A DNA stretch of 20,635 nucleotides from an uncultured Lachnoanaerobaculum sp. GTDB taxonomy: Bacteria; Bacillota; Clostridia; Lachnospirales; Lachnospiraceae. This document shows, piece after piece, positions 1 to 7,429 of the stretch. The translations under genes were made by a program, and so were the position numbers. Positions within the stretch are counted from its first letter, which is position 1. Every line of letters starts with the position of its first letter. The notes under the pieces are model-generated. The model was not told the origin of the DNA. It did no database searches and saw nothing but the letters and a program-made list of their open reading frames with translations. Location: positions 1 through 20,635 of the forward strand of contig CAMQCZ010000025.1 of assembly GCA_946999385.1 (NCBI GenBank), read 5' to 3'.

Positions 1-16
1 CTTTATTATCTTTTAT

Positions 17-91
<75 letters not shown>

Positions 92-105
92 TTCATAAGT
101 ATTAT

Positions 106-176
106 TGGGCTATAGCCAAGCGGCAAGGCACAGGACTTTGACTCCTGCATCGATGGTTCGAATCCATCTAGCCCAG
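106..176 (+). tRNA. tRNA-Gln (anticodon TTG)
   Basis: The acceptor stem 106-112 pairs with 169-175 and the discriminator base is G176. The anticodon stem is 131-135 with 143-147, and the loop 136-142 carries TTG at 138-140, which reads CAA/CAG. The T-loop TTCGAAT is present. CCA is not encoded. It is the last gene of the short tRNA transcript and is followed closely by a hairpin terminator. Confidence 0.97.
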
Positions 177-186
177 CTCTATTTAG

Positions 187-216
187 AAAGCTAAGCTTTG
201 CTTAGCTTTTTTATTT
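187..216 (+). terminator. Intrinsic terminator of the His-Gln tRNA transcript
   Basis: The 8-bp stem AAGCTAAG (188-195) pairs with CTTAGCTT (201-208) across a short loop, and a T-rich tract follows (to about 216). It starts 11 nt after tRNA-Gln, as expected for the end of a tRNA operon. Confidence 0.85.
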
Positions 217-309
217 TATAAAGCCATTAAAAATTTTACTATCTTATTAATAAATCTATAAGTGTTTAAGTATTTACTATATTAGCTTATAATATTGGAT
301 ATAATAATT

Positions 310-343
310 ATAGGGACTGATTAAAATTTTAATCAGTCCCTAT
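310..343. terminator. Perfect 34-bp palindrome downstream of ddh, probable terminator
   Basis: Positions 310-326 are the exact reverse complement of 327-343. The arms contain GGGACTGATT and the centre is AAAATTTT. The palindrome lies about 30 nt beyond the stop of ddh (minus strand) and about 95 nt beyond the tRNA terminator. Neither flank has a T-run, so termination would depend on the long stem and its central T tract. It could serve both strands, since the tRNA and ddh transcripts converge here. The stretch 217-309 shows no other structure. Confidence 0.55.
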
Positions 344-372
344 GTAGTGAATGTAATGATAAATGATATAGT

Positions 373-1359
373 CTATAACATTTCTTTTCTAAGCTCTTCA
401 GGAGTTTTATTTATCAGATATGCCGGAGCTATATCAAATACAGTCTTACAACCGCTAATATTTTCTTTTGATAATCTAAAGGCCGCTCTTGCATAGGCTA
501 CTAATATAGCTGATGTAAATTCAGGATTAGAATCTAATTTTAAGCTATATTCTATAACATGATTATTTTCATTATTCCAACCTGTTTTTCCTGTTCTTAT
601 AACGAAACCGCCATGAGGAATACCTGAATGATTTTTTTTCAATTCTTCTTCGCTTACAAAATGAACTATAGTATCATAATCAGCAAAATAATTAGGCATA
701 TTTTTTATTTCATTTTCAATTTCTTGAAGATTTGCTCCTTCTTGTGCAACAACATAACATTCTCTGATATGCTTTTGTCTTACACTTAATTCAGGATTTT
801 CACCATTTCGTACACTTTTTAATGCCGCTTCTACAGGTATAGTATATTGTTTGGCATCTTTAACACCCTTAATACGTCTTATAGCATCAGAATGTCCCTG
901 AGATACACCTTTTCCCCAAAATGTATAGTCTTTTCCTGATGTTAAAATTGCATTTGCTAAAAGACGATTTAGTGAAAACATACCCGGATCCCAACCTATT
1001 GATATGATTGCCAATTTGTTATTTTCTTTTGCAACCTTATCAACTTCATCAAAATGTACAGGTATATTTGCATGTGTATCAAAGCTGTCAATAACATTAA
1101 AATATTTTGCATATTCTTTAGTTTGTAGTGGTAAGTCTGTTGCACTTCCTCCACAAAGAATTAAGACATCAATATCATTAGTGAATTTTTTGATTTCACT
1201 TATATTATAAACCTTTGCTTCTTTTGTAAGTATGTGTAAAGCTTTAGGATCTCTTCTTGTAAATACAAATTTAAGCTCCATATCAGAATTATGTTTTATA
1301 GCACATTCTACGCCTTTTCCTAAATTTCCATATCCTAGTATACCTATTCTGATAGTCAT
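373..1359 (-). CDS. ddh: meso-diaminopimelate D-dehydrogenase
   Basis: Catalyses the reversible NADPH-dependent reductive amination of L-2-amino-6-oxopimelate to meso-diaminopimelate. This is the one-step bypass of the lysine/mDAP pathway and supplies peptidoglycan and lysine in the cytoplasm. The 328-aa length matches the family. The Rossmann motif GYGNLG is at residues 9-14, and the FTRR stretch with R35/R36 suits the NADP 2'-phosphate. Family signatures follow: LCGGSATDLP, STGWDPGMFS-like (SIGWDPGMFS), SQGHSDAIRRIKGV and IPHGG. It aligns by eye along its whole length with the Corynebacterium enzyme as I remember it. The start is fixed by AGGAGG (1365-1370), 5 nt before the ATG. The gene lies just downstream of tRNA-Leu on the same strand with a hairpin between them and little room for its own promoter. 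No other lysine gene is adjacent. Confidence 0.95.
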   Translation of the reverse strand: MTIRIGILGYGNLGKGVECAIKHNSDMELKFVFTRRDPKALHILTKEAKVYNISEIKKFTNDIDVLILCGGSATDLPLQTKEYAKYFNVIDSFDTHANIPVHFDEVDKVAKENNKLAIISIGWDPGMFSLNRLLANAILTSGKDYTFWGKGVSQGHSDAIRRIKGVKDAKQYTIPVEAALKSVRNGENPELSVRQKHIRECYVVAQEGANLQEIENEIKNMPNYFADYDTIVHFVSEEELKKNHSGIPHGGFVIRTGKTGWNNENNHVIEYSLKLDSNPEFTSAILVAYARAAFRLSKENISGCKTVFDIAPAYLINKTPEELRKEML

Positions 1360-1383
1360 ATAGTCCTCCTTTTATTTAAAGAT

Positions 1384-1421
1384 AAAAAGGACAAACCTAC
1401 GTCTTTGTAGATTGTCCTTTT
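1384..1421 (-). terminator. Hairpin between tRNA-Leu and ddh
   Basis: Ten perfect pairs (1385-1394 with 1412-1421, core GGACAA/TTGTCC) continue, after a small internal loop, into CTAC/GTAG (1397-1400 with 1407-1410). Read on the minus strand, it lies 4 nt after the tRNA and ends in five T residues, as an intrinsic terminator would. It ends only 13 nt before the ribosome binding site of ddh, so it may terminate partially or act as a leader element of ddh. Confidence 0.65.
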
Positions 1422-1425
1422 GAAA

Positions 1426-1508
1426 TGCCGGTAGCGAGACTCGAACTCGCACACCCTTTCGAATAACAGATTTTGAGTCTGTCGCGTCTGCCATTCCGCC
1501 ACACCGGC
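1426..1508 (-). tRNA. tRNA-Leu (anticodon CAA)
   Basis: The 7-bp acceptor stem pairs 1502-1508 with 1427-1433 (one G-T), and the discriminator is A at 1426. The anticodon loop is CTCAAAA, giving CAA for codon TTG. The long variable arm is typical of class II tRNAs such as tRNA-Leu. The T-arm reads GAGTTCGAGTCTC. CCA is not encoded. Confidence 0.96.
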
Positions 1509-1519
1509 AAATTTCTTTG

Positions 1520-1548
1520 AGTTTATCATAAAAAAATAAAAAAGTCAA
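1520..1548 (-). promoter_or_regulatory. Sigma-70 type promoter of tRNA-Leu (and probably ddh)
   Basis: On the minus strand the -35 TTGACT (1543-1548) and the extended -10 TG-A-TAAACT (-10 hexamer 1520-1525) are 17 bp apart. Initiation about 7 nt downstream would fall just before the tRNA at 1508. No other promoter is visible between here and ddh, so ddh may depend on read-through from it. Confidence 0.75.
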
Positions 1549-1702
1549 TTATTATGCAAAAATATATTTTCTTTTTATGAGACACAAACGATAATGTCAT
1601 GATATAACATAAATGAAAATGTCCGGATCTGTGATAGAATATTTCTTATAAGATAAAATCAGATTGGAGGGAGAAACATATTAGAAAGGTAACTGTATTA
1701 TA

Positions 1703-1731
1703 TGGACTTAAAAAATAAAATTTGTTATAAT
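1703..1731 (+). promoter_or_regulatory. Promoter of the asp23-hepI-galT-cobW run
   Basis: The -35 is TGGACT (1703-1708), followed by a 17-bp spacer ending in TGT, then a perfect TATAAT (1726-1731), i.e. an extended -10. It is 45 nt upstream of the first ATG of a closely spaced run of plus-strand genes. The rest of the 1510-1776 gap holds no gene I can support. Confidence 0.75.
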
Positions 1732-1776
1732 TCTAATCAAATAAAATATCTTTAAATATTATAAAGGAGAAATAAT

Positions 1777-2127
1777 ATGTCAGATAATATAAAAGAAACA
1801 AATAGTAAAGTACATATAGCAGATGAAGTAATTGCTATAATTGCAGGCATAGCGGCTACGGAGGTTGAGGGTGTTGCTTCTATGTCAGGTAATATAACAA
1901 ACAAATTAATTAGCAGTCTTGGAGTTAAAAATCTTGCAAAGGGTGTAAAAGTAGAAATAAGTGAAAATTATGTAAGTGTTTTATTATCACTTAATATAAA
2001 ATATAATTATAATATTGCACAGGTAAGCAAAAATGTTCAAGAAAAAGTTAAGATGAGTATAGAAAATATGACAGGTTTTGAGGTTATAGAGGTTAATATA
2101 AAAATAGCCGGAGTAAGAATAGATTAA
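1777..2127 (+). CDS. Asp23/Gls24 family envelope stress protein
   Basis: A small acidic protein of 116 aa with the Asp23/Gls24 (DUF322) fold. The N-terminal part reads VHIADEVIAIIAGIAATEVEG and is followed by GVASMSGN. The central strand pattern KGVKVEISENYVSVLLSLN leads to a C-terminal helix (VSKNVQEKVKMSIENMTGFEV) and a terminal VNIKIAGV strand. Members are abundant cytoplasmic or membrane-associated proteins of Gram-positive bacteria linked to alkaline and envelope stress; the molecular activity is unclear. GGAG lies 8 nt before the ATG. Its stop overlaps the next start by one base (TAATG), so translation of the two is probably coupled. It is the first gene of the run. Confidence 0.92.
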   Translation: MSDNIKETNSKVHIADEVIAIIAGIAATEVEGVASMSGNITNKLISSLGVKNLAKGVKVEISENYVSVLLSLNIKYNYNIAQVSKNVQEKVKMSIENMTGFEVIEVNIKIAGVRID

Positions 2128-2639
2128 TGAAAAATAATATAAGTGTAAAGAATATAGTATTGTATGCAATGCTTATATCTTTAGCGGTTATATTGTCATA
2201 TTTGGAAAGCTTGATGCCCATTAATTTGATGATACCGGGTATAAAGTTAGGTCTTGCTAATTTGGTAATTATAATTACAATATATTTACTGGGGGGAAGA
2301 GCTGCAATTTTTATATCTATAGCCAGAATAATTTTAGCGGCTTGCACATTTGGAAATATGGCAGCATTTATATTTGCAATTTCAGGTGCCTTTTTGAGTC
2401 TATTTTCAATGCTTATAGCTATAAAAGCTAATAAATTTTCAATGCTTGGAGTAAGTATCATCGGAGGTATAATGCATAATGTCGGTCAAATTTTAATGGC
2501 AGTTTTATTGCTTGAGAATCTTTTGATATTTTCATATTTACCATATTTAATGATAGCCGGAATAGTTTCAGGTGCAATTATAGGTATACTTGCTAATTTA
2601 GTTTTAATAAGACTCAAAGCTCAGTTTAACAAAAAATAG
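2127..2639 (+). CDS. Gx transporter / heptaprenyl diphosphate synthase component I-like membrane protein
   Basis: A hydrophobic 170-aa protein with about five or six membrane segments. It has the family signature IPGIKLGLANLV near residues 36-47 and a conserved GGIMHNVGQILMA stretch near 113-125. This Pfam family was first named for component I of heptaprenyl diphosphate synthase, but it resembles ECF-transporter substrate subunits and is now often called Gx transporter; the substrate is unknown. The usual neighbours (NusG domain II protein, ApbE/FMN-binding proteins) are absent here. The one-base overlap with the preceding Asp23 gene and the 9-nt gap to galT indicate cotranscription. Confidence 0.85.
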   Translation: MKNNISVKNIVLYAMLISLAVILSYLESLMPINLMIPGIKLGLANLVIIITIYLLGGRAAIFISIARIILAACTFGNMAAFIFAISGAFLSLFSMLIAIKANKFSMLGVSIIGGIMHNVGQILMAVLLLENLLIFSYLPYLMIAGIVSGAIIGILANLVLIRLKAQFNKK

Positions 2640-2648
2640 AGGAATAAT

Positions 2649-4172
2649 ATGATAGATAAATATATATATGATTTAATAAATTATGCTATTAATGAGAAAA
2701 TTTTAGAGGAGTCTGATAAAAATTATTCGATAAATCAAATTTTAGATGTACTAAAGCTTAATTCAATAAAAGAAGAGGATAGCTTAATTTTAGAAAATTA
2801 TGATAAATTAAGTCTTGAAGCTATTTTAAAAGAAATATTGGATTTTGCATGCCAAAAAGGACTTATAGAAAATAATGTAGTTGAAAGAGATTTATTTGAT
2901 ACTAAAATTATGAGTAAGCTTATGCCGATGCCATCTCAGGTTATAGAAAAATTTAGAGCTTTATATGACAAAGCTCCAAGCTTGGCAACGGATTATTATT
3001 ATAATTTATCAAAGGCTTCTAACTATATTAGAGATTATAGAGTTGTAAAAGATAAAAAATGGAAGGTTGATACAGAATTCGGTAAATTAGATATAACTAT
3101 AAATTTGTCAAAGCCTGAAAAAGATCCTAAGGCTATAGCAAAAGCAGGATTAGAAAAATCAAGCTCCTATCCAAAATGTTTATTATGTAAAGAAAATGAA
3201 GGATATGCCGGAAATTTAAATCATCCTGCAAGGCAAAATCTTAGGCTTATTCCCTTGACTATTAATGGTAGTAGATGGTTTATGCAATATTCTCCTTATG
3301 TATATTATAATGAACATTGTATAATTTTCAATTCTGAACATAGACCTATGAAGATAGAAAGGGATACATTTATAAAATTATTTGATTTTGTAAAACAATT
3401 TCCACATTATATTTTAGGAAGTAATGCCGATTTACCTATAGTTGGCGGTTCTATTTTGAGTCATGATCATTTTCAAGGTGGAAACTATGAATTTGCAATG
3501 GCTAAGGCTGATTTTGAATATAAATGTAAGTTTAAAGCTTATGATGATATAGAAGCCGGAATAATTAAGTGGCCTATGTCAGTTATAAGATTAAAGGGGG
3601 AAAATATAAAAAGGCTTGTAGACTTATCATCATTGATACTTGATAAATGGATTTCATATACAGATGAAAAGGCGTATATTTATTCTTATACTGATGGAAA
3701 AAGGCACAATACGATAACTCCGATAGTAAGATTTAGAAATGAGAGATATGAGATAGATTTGGTTTTACGTAACAATATATGCACAAAAGAAAGACCTGAC
3801 GGCTTGTATCACCCAAATCAAAGTTTGCATCATATAAAGAAAGAAAATATAGGCTTGATAGAAGTTATGGGCTTAGCTATTTTACCGGGGAGATTGGATA
3901 AGGAATTAAAACTTCTAAAGGAATATATATTAGAAGATAAGGATATAAGCTCAAATGAAAATATAAAAAAGCATTATGAATGGTCTAACAAAATAAAAAG
4001 AAAATATATGGATATAAATATAAATAATATAGATGATATTTTAAAAAAAGAAGTTGGTTTAGTTTTTGAAAATGTTTTAAGAGATGCCGGAGTATACAAA
4101 TGTGATTATGAAGGCAGACAAGCATTTTTAAGATTTATTGATTATATAAATGATGGGAGTATTTATGAATAA
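2649..4172 (+). CDS. galT: UDP-glucose--hexose-1-phosphate uridylyltransferase (class II GalT)
   Basis: Transfers UMP between UDP-glucose and galactose-1-phosphate in the Leloir pathway. The 507-aa length fits the class II (Gram-positive) form, not the ~350-aa class I enzyme. The HIT-like active-site stretch SHDHFQGG places the HxH pair at H272/H274. Other family-like segments are a Cys pair C177/C180 in PKCLLCKENEGYAG, NLRLIPLTING, MQYSPYVYYNEHC and HPNQSLHHIKKENIGLIEVMG. AGGA about 6 nt before the ATG supports the start. No galK, galE or galactose transporter is adjacent, so the gene has become detached from a Leloir cluster. The last 8 nt overlap the next gene, implying coupled translation. 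Confidence 0.95.
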   Translation: MIDKYIYDLINYAINEKILEESDKNYSINQILDVLKLNSIKEEDSLILENYDKLSLEAILKEILDFACQKGLIENNVVERDLFDTKIMSKLMPMPSQVIEKFRALYDKAPSLATDYYYNLSKASNYIRDYRVVKDKKWKVDTEFGKLDITINLSKPEKDPKAIAKAGLEKSSSYPKCLLCKENEGYAGNLNHPARQNLRLIPLTINGSRWFMQYSPYVYYNEHCIIFNSEHRPMKIERDTFIKLFDFVKQFPHYILGSNADLPIVGGSILSHDHFQGGNYEFAMAKADFEYKCKFKAYDDIEAGIIKWPMSVIRLKGENIKRLVDLSSLILDKWISYTDEKAYIYSYTDGKRHNTITPIVRFRNERYEIDLVLRNNICTKERPDGLYHPNQSLHHIKKENIGLIEVMGLAILPGRLDKELKLLKEYILEDKDISSNENIKKHYEWSNKIKRKYMDININNIDDILKKEVGLVFENVLRDAGVYKCDYEGRQAFLRFIDYINDGSIYE

Positions 4173-5286
4173 AACAAAAATTGATATAATATCAGGATTT
4201 TTAGGAGCCGGAAAAACAACATTTATAAAAGAAGTATTGAACGTTATAAAAAATGAAAAAGTTGTACTTATAGAAAATGAATTTGGAGAAATAGGAATAG
4301 ACGGAGGCTTTTTAAAAGAATCAGGAATAGAGATAAAGGAAATGAATTCCGGTTGCATCTGTTGTTCTTTAGTTGGAGATTTTTCAAGTTCCTTGAGGGA
4401 AATTTTATCTAAATATAAGCCTGATAGAGTTATTATAGAGCCAAGTGGTGTAGGAAAGCTTTCCGATGTAAAAAAAGCTGTTAAAAATATTGAGGATGAA
4501 TTGAATGTAAGAAGTAATAATAGCATTACTGTAGTAGATGTCAAAAAATGTAAAATGTATATGAAGAATTTTGGAGAATTTTTTAATAATCAAATAGATA
4601 ATGCTAATATTATTATTTTATCCAGAGTTGATATAGCAGATAAAAAGGATATAGATAAAACTATAGAATTGATTAGACAAATAAATAAAAATGCAACTAT
4701 TGTAAGTACGGCTATAGGAGATTTGTCAGCTTCTAAAATAGTTGAGCTGTTAGAAGGTCATGATAATTTAGAAAATAGCCTACTTGAAGAATATAAAAAA
4801 GAACATCTATTTAAAGAGCATCATCACGATGAAAATTGCGAATGCCATCATGAGCATCATCACGATGAAAATTGCGAATGCCATCATGAACATCATCATG
4901 ATGAAAATTCTGAATGCCATCATGAACATCATCATGATGAAAATTCTGAATGCAACCATGAGCATCACCATGATGAAAAATGTTCTTGCGGTCATGATCA
5001 TCACGCTGATGAGGTGTTTACGAGCTGGGGTAGGGAGAATATATATTCAATTAGTAAGGAAAAATTAGAAAGATTATTAGAAAAATTTGCTGAAACTACA
5101 GAATATGGAGTTATATTACGTGCAAAAGGTATGATAAAGGATTCAAATTCTGATAAATGGTTTCATTTTGATTTAGTTCCTGAAGAAAAAGAAATAAGAT
5201 ATGGAGAAGCTGACAGTAGTGGAAAAATATGTGTAATAGGTGTAAATTTAAAAGAAAATAAATTGAATGAGGAGTTTGATTCTTAA
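4165..5286 (+). CDS. CobW/COG0523 family metal-associated GTPase with repeated His-rich arm
   Basis: A G3E-family GTPase, the group of metallochaperones and metal-insertion factors (373 aa from the chosen start). Numbered from this start, Walker A GFLGAGKT is at 11-18, ENEFGE at 37-42, the metal-binding CICC motif at 64-67, EPSGVG at 92-97 and an SRVD guanine-specificity motif follows. Residues about 218-277 are five 12-residue repeats rich in His, Cys, Asp and Glu (EHHHDENCECHH type), which probably bind Zn or a similar metal. A CobW C-terminal domain ends the protein. I place the start at 4165 and not at 4150 because GGGAG (4155-4159) is 5 nt upstream. The start overlaps the galT stop. The next gene overlaps by one base. 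The metal and client are not evident. Confidence 0.9.
   Translation: MNKTKIDIISGFLGAGKTTFIKEVLNVIKNEKVVLIENEFGEIGIDGGFLKESGIEIKEMNSGCICCSLVGDFSSSLREILSKYKPDRVIIEPSGVGKLSDVKKAVKNIEDELNVRSNNSITVVDVKKCKMYMKNFGEFFNNQIDNANIIILSRVDIADKKDIDKTIELIRQINKNATIVSTAIGDLSASKIVELLEGHDNLENSLLEEYKKEHLFKEHHHDENCECHHEHHHDENCECHHEHHHDENSECHHEHHHDENSECNHEHHHDEKCSCGHDHHADEVFTSWGRENIYSISKEKLERLLEKFAETTEYGVILRAKGMIKDSNSDKWFHFDLVPEEKEIRYGEADSSGKICVIGVNLKENKLNEEFDS
4816..4995 (+). repeat. Five tandem 36-bp in-frame repeats (His-rich arm)
   Basis: Units begin at 4816, 4852, 4888, 4924 and 4960 with no spacer. Units 1 and 2 are identical, units 3 and 4 differ at two bases, and unit 5 has drifted. Each encodes 12 residues of the metal-binding arm, so gain or loss of units keeps the reading frame. 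Confidence 0.95.
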
Positions 5287-6236
5287 TGAATAAAATTATG
5301 CAAAAGCCTGTATTTATAATAAATGGATTTTTGGAGGCAGGTAAAACGCAATTTATGAAATTTACTATAGAGCAGGATTATTTTCAAACCTCAGGGAAAA
5401 CACTTCTTTTAGTTTGTGAAGAAGGAGAGCAGGAGTATGATGAAGCCTTTCTTTCGCATTATAACACTGAAGCTGTATATATAGATAGCATAGAAGAGCT
5501 TAGTATAGAAAATTTGAAAAAATTAGATGAAAAATATAATCCTGAAAGAATATTAGTAGAGTGGAACGGTATGTGGTTGCAGGATGAATTGATTTTGCCA
5601 CATGAATGGTTTATTAATCAGATGGTATCAATTTTTGATACCTCAACCTTGGATTTATATTTTAAAAATATGAAGGTGTTTATGGGACCTATGCTCAAAA
5701 ATACAGAATTAATTATATGTAATAGAGCAGATGGTATAGATGAAGAAATATTAGCAAAATACCATTTGAATTTAAGGGCAATGGCGGCAAATGCTGAAAT
5801 TGTATTTGAGGGTAGTGAAGGAGAAATTAGAGGAGATTTTAGTATAGAGCTTCCATATAACTTAGATGCTGATGTTATAAAAATAGAAAATAAAGATTTT
5901 GGTATATTTTACGTTGATTCTATTGATAGACCTGAAAAATATTCAGGGAAGATATTTGAATTTACAGCTCAGGTTTTAAAGCCTCCATATGATCCTAATG
6001 GAAATACTTTTGTACCTGTAAGAAAAGCTATGACCTGTTGTGAAAATGATATACAATATTTAGGGCATATATGTAACTATAAAGGCAGCTCCAAGCTTAA
6101 AAATAAACAGTGGGTTAAAATCAAAGCAAGATTGGAATATAAATATCATGATGCCTATAAGCAGGAAGGACCCGTTTTTGAAGCTATAGAAGTTGTGCTT
6201 ACCGGTAAAGTAGATGATATAGTAACTTTCGGATAG
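5286..6236 (+). CDS. CobW-like GTPase fused to a TIGR03943-like C-terminal domain
   Basis: Length 316 aa. The N-terminal G domain has Walker A GFLEAGKT at 14-21, with Glu in place of the usual Gly. A VEWNG segment stands where CobW proteins have EPSG, and CNRAD serves as the guanine motif. The CxCC metal motif of the family is missing. From about residue 205 the protein becomes a beta-rich domain with FVPVRKAMTCCENDIQYLGH (C251/C252), which I recognise as similar to TIGR03943, the soluble partner of YcgR-type permeases. Role is inferred: a nucleotide-dependent partner of a metal-related membrane system. The permease is not in this window. It overlaps the preceding GTPase by one base, suggesting the two act together. 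Confidence 0.7.
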   Translation: MNKIMQKPVFIINGFLEAGKTQFMKFTIEQDYFQTSGKTLLLVCEEGEQEYDEAFLSHYNTEAVYIDSIEELSIENLKKLDEKYNPERILVEWNGMWLQDELILPHEWFINQMVSIFDTSTLDLYFKNMKVFMGPMLKNTELIICNRADGIDEEILAKYHLNLRAMAANAEIVFEGSEGEIRGDFSIELPYNLDADVIKIENKDFGIFYVDSIDRPEKYSGKIFEFTAQVLKPPYDPNGNTFVPVRKAMTCCENDIQYLGHICNYKGSSKLKNKQWVKIKARLEYKYHDAYKQEGPVFEAIEVVLTGKVDDIVTFG

Positions 6237-6255
6237 TTAGGGGCAGTATGATTGT

Positions 6256-7278
6256 ATGATTACTATAAAAGAAATGTCAAAGATGTTAGGGCTTAGTACG
6301 GCAACAATTTCTAATGTGATAAATGGGAAAGAGGATCAGGTATCTGAAGCTACTATAAAAAAAGTTAGAAATGTATTGGAGCAATATGAATATATTCCTA
6401 ATATGACAGCTAGAAATTTAGCATCAAGTAAGTCTAAACTAATTGGAGTTGCAATGGTTAGTTGTCTTAAGGATGATAATTGCTTAAAGGATGCTTTTAT
6501 GAGTGAGCTTTTGGGAAGTATAGAGCTTAATCTGAGAAAGCAGGGATATTTTATGCTTACATATTTTAATCAAAATCCTTTGGATCTTGCGAAAGCTATA
6601 GTATCTTGGAATGTTGAAGGGCTTATATTATTTGGTATAGGTAGTGAGGATTGCATAAATATAACTAAAAAATTTAATAAGCCTAAGGTTTTTATAGATA
6701 CTTACCTTGACAACGGATTGGTTGACGGAGTTATTGTCGGCTTGGAGGATGAAAAGGGTGGATATATGGTAGGGCAATATTTGATAGAATGTGGGCATAA
6801 AAAAATAGCTTATTTTGCAGATAATATTATAGGTATCAATTTATTAAGATTTAAGGGCTTGAAGAAAGCTTTTAATGAGGCGGGTTTACCTTCTGAAAAT
6901 GTAAAATATTATAAATTGGATTCAAGTGATGAGAATATACAGGCCGGATTGGAAAGAGTATATTCATTAAGAAATGAGTATACGGCATTTTTTTGTGCTT
7001 CAGATTATCAAGCCTTACATGTATGTAATTATTTTGTGGACAAGGGGCTTAAAATACCTGATGATATTTCTATAGTTGGATATGATGACAGTATTTATTC
7101 AAGACTTTCAAGACCTGCTATTACGACTGTTAGACAAAGTCCGAGCAAAAAGGGAGAAATAGCTGTTGAATATATTTTTAAGCAAATTGAAAATAATTCA
7201 CTCATGTCTGATGAGATAATTCTTCCTGTTGAGCTAATAAAGAGAGGCAGTGTAAGAAACTTTAATAGTATTATATAA
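6256..7278 (+). CDS. LacI-family transcriptional regulator
   Basis: Length 340 aa. The N-terminal helix-turn-helix (TIKEMSKMLGLSTATISNVI, residues 3-22) is followed by VSEATIKKV and the hinge helix PNMTARNLASSKS with the conserved minor-groove Leu. The periplasmic-binding-protein-like effector domain runs from about residue 62 (IGVAMVS) to the end, including FFCASDYQALHV and the late DISIVGYDDS element. The 19-nt gap after the CobW-like gene has only a weak AGGGG site, spaced far from the ATG, so it is probably read from the upstream transcript at modest level. A terminator follows, then the sugar-uptake promoter with a CG-centred dyad. By position it most likely controls the alpha-glucoside locus; the effector is unknown. 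Confidence 0.93.
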   Translation: MITIKEMSKMLGLSTATISNVINGKEDQVSEATIKKVRNVLEQYEYIPNMTARNLASSKSKLIGVAMVSCLKDDNCLKDAFMSELLGSIELNLRKQGYFMLTYFNQNPLDLAKAIVSWNVEGLILFGIGSEDCINITKKFNKPKVFIDTYLDNGLVDGVIVGLEDEKGGYMVGQYLIECGHKKIAYFADNIIGINLLRFKGLKKAFNEAGLPSENVKYYKLDSSDENIQAGLERVYSLRNEYTAFFCASDYQALHVCNYFVDKGLKIPDDISIVGYDDSIYSRLSRPAITTVRQSPSKKGEIAVEYIFKQIENNSLMSDEIILPVELIKRGSVRNFNSII

Positions 7279-7291
7279 TTATAATCAAGCA

Positions 7292-7328
7292 AAATGCACA
7301 AAAACTTATATTGGTTTTTGTGCATTTC
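7292..7328 (+). terminator. Terminator after the LacI-type gene
   Basis: A 13- to 14-bp perfect stem, AAATGCACAAAAAC (7292-7305) with GTTTTTGTGCATTT (7313-7326 region), encloses a short loop and ends in T-rich sequence. It separates the upstream run from the sugar promoter at 7372. Confidence 0.8.
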
Positions 7329-7371
7329 TTATAAGTTTTAAGATTTTGTAGTCAAAATATTATGCTATATA

Positions 7372-7400
7372 TTGACATTATTAAGCTTAAGTAATATAAT
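7372..7400 (+). promoter_or_regulatory. Consensus promoter of the alpha-glucoside uptake operon
   Basis: TTGACA (7372-7377) and TATAAT (7395-7400) both match consensus and are 17 bp apart. The spacer contains the palindrome TTAAGCTTAA (7381-7390). A promoter this strong in front of a solute-binding protein gene implies control by repression, fitting the dyad just downstream and the LacI gene upstream. Confidence 0.9.
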
Positions 7401-7415
7401 TTAAGAACAAAACAA

Positions 7416-7429
7416 CTTATACGTTTAAG
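7416..7429 (+). promoter_or_regulatory. Candidate LacI-family operator
   Basis: CTTATACGTTTAAG is an imperfect dyad (6 of 7 positions symmetric) centred on CG, the arrangement typical of LacI/GalR operators. It begins 16 nt after the -10, around the expected start of transcription, so bound repressor would block initiation or escape. A looser relative, CTCATACGCTTAGC, occurs at 8879-8892 between the binding-protein and permease genes. Binding by the adjacent regulator is inferred. Confidence 0.55.

Noticed and set aside
1668..1719. Possible short leader peptide after a GGAGGG sequence, starting at ATT
   Set aside because: ATT starts are very rare, the peptide would be about a dozen residues, and it ends within the promoter region of the next gene; nothing else supports it.
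4150..4164. Upstream ATGs as start of the CobW GTPase
   Set aside because: The GGGAG site is placed for the ATG at 4165, and family proteins begin a few residues before the Walker A strand.
4816..4995. Regular 36-bp repeats reminiscent of CRISPR repeats
   Set aside because: The units are directly adjacent with no spacers and lie in frame within a GTPase gene; they encode a His-rich arm.
4784..5068. Open frames on both strands across the His-rich repeat
   Set aside because: They arise from the repeat read in other frames, giving monotonous Met/Ile-rich proteins with no family features or ribosome binding sites.
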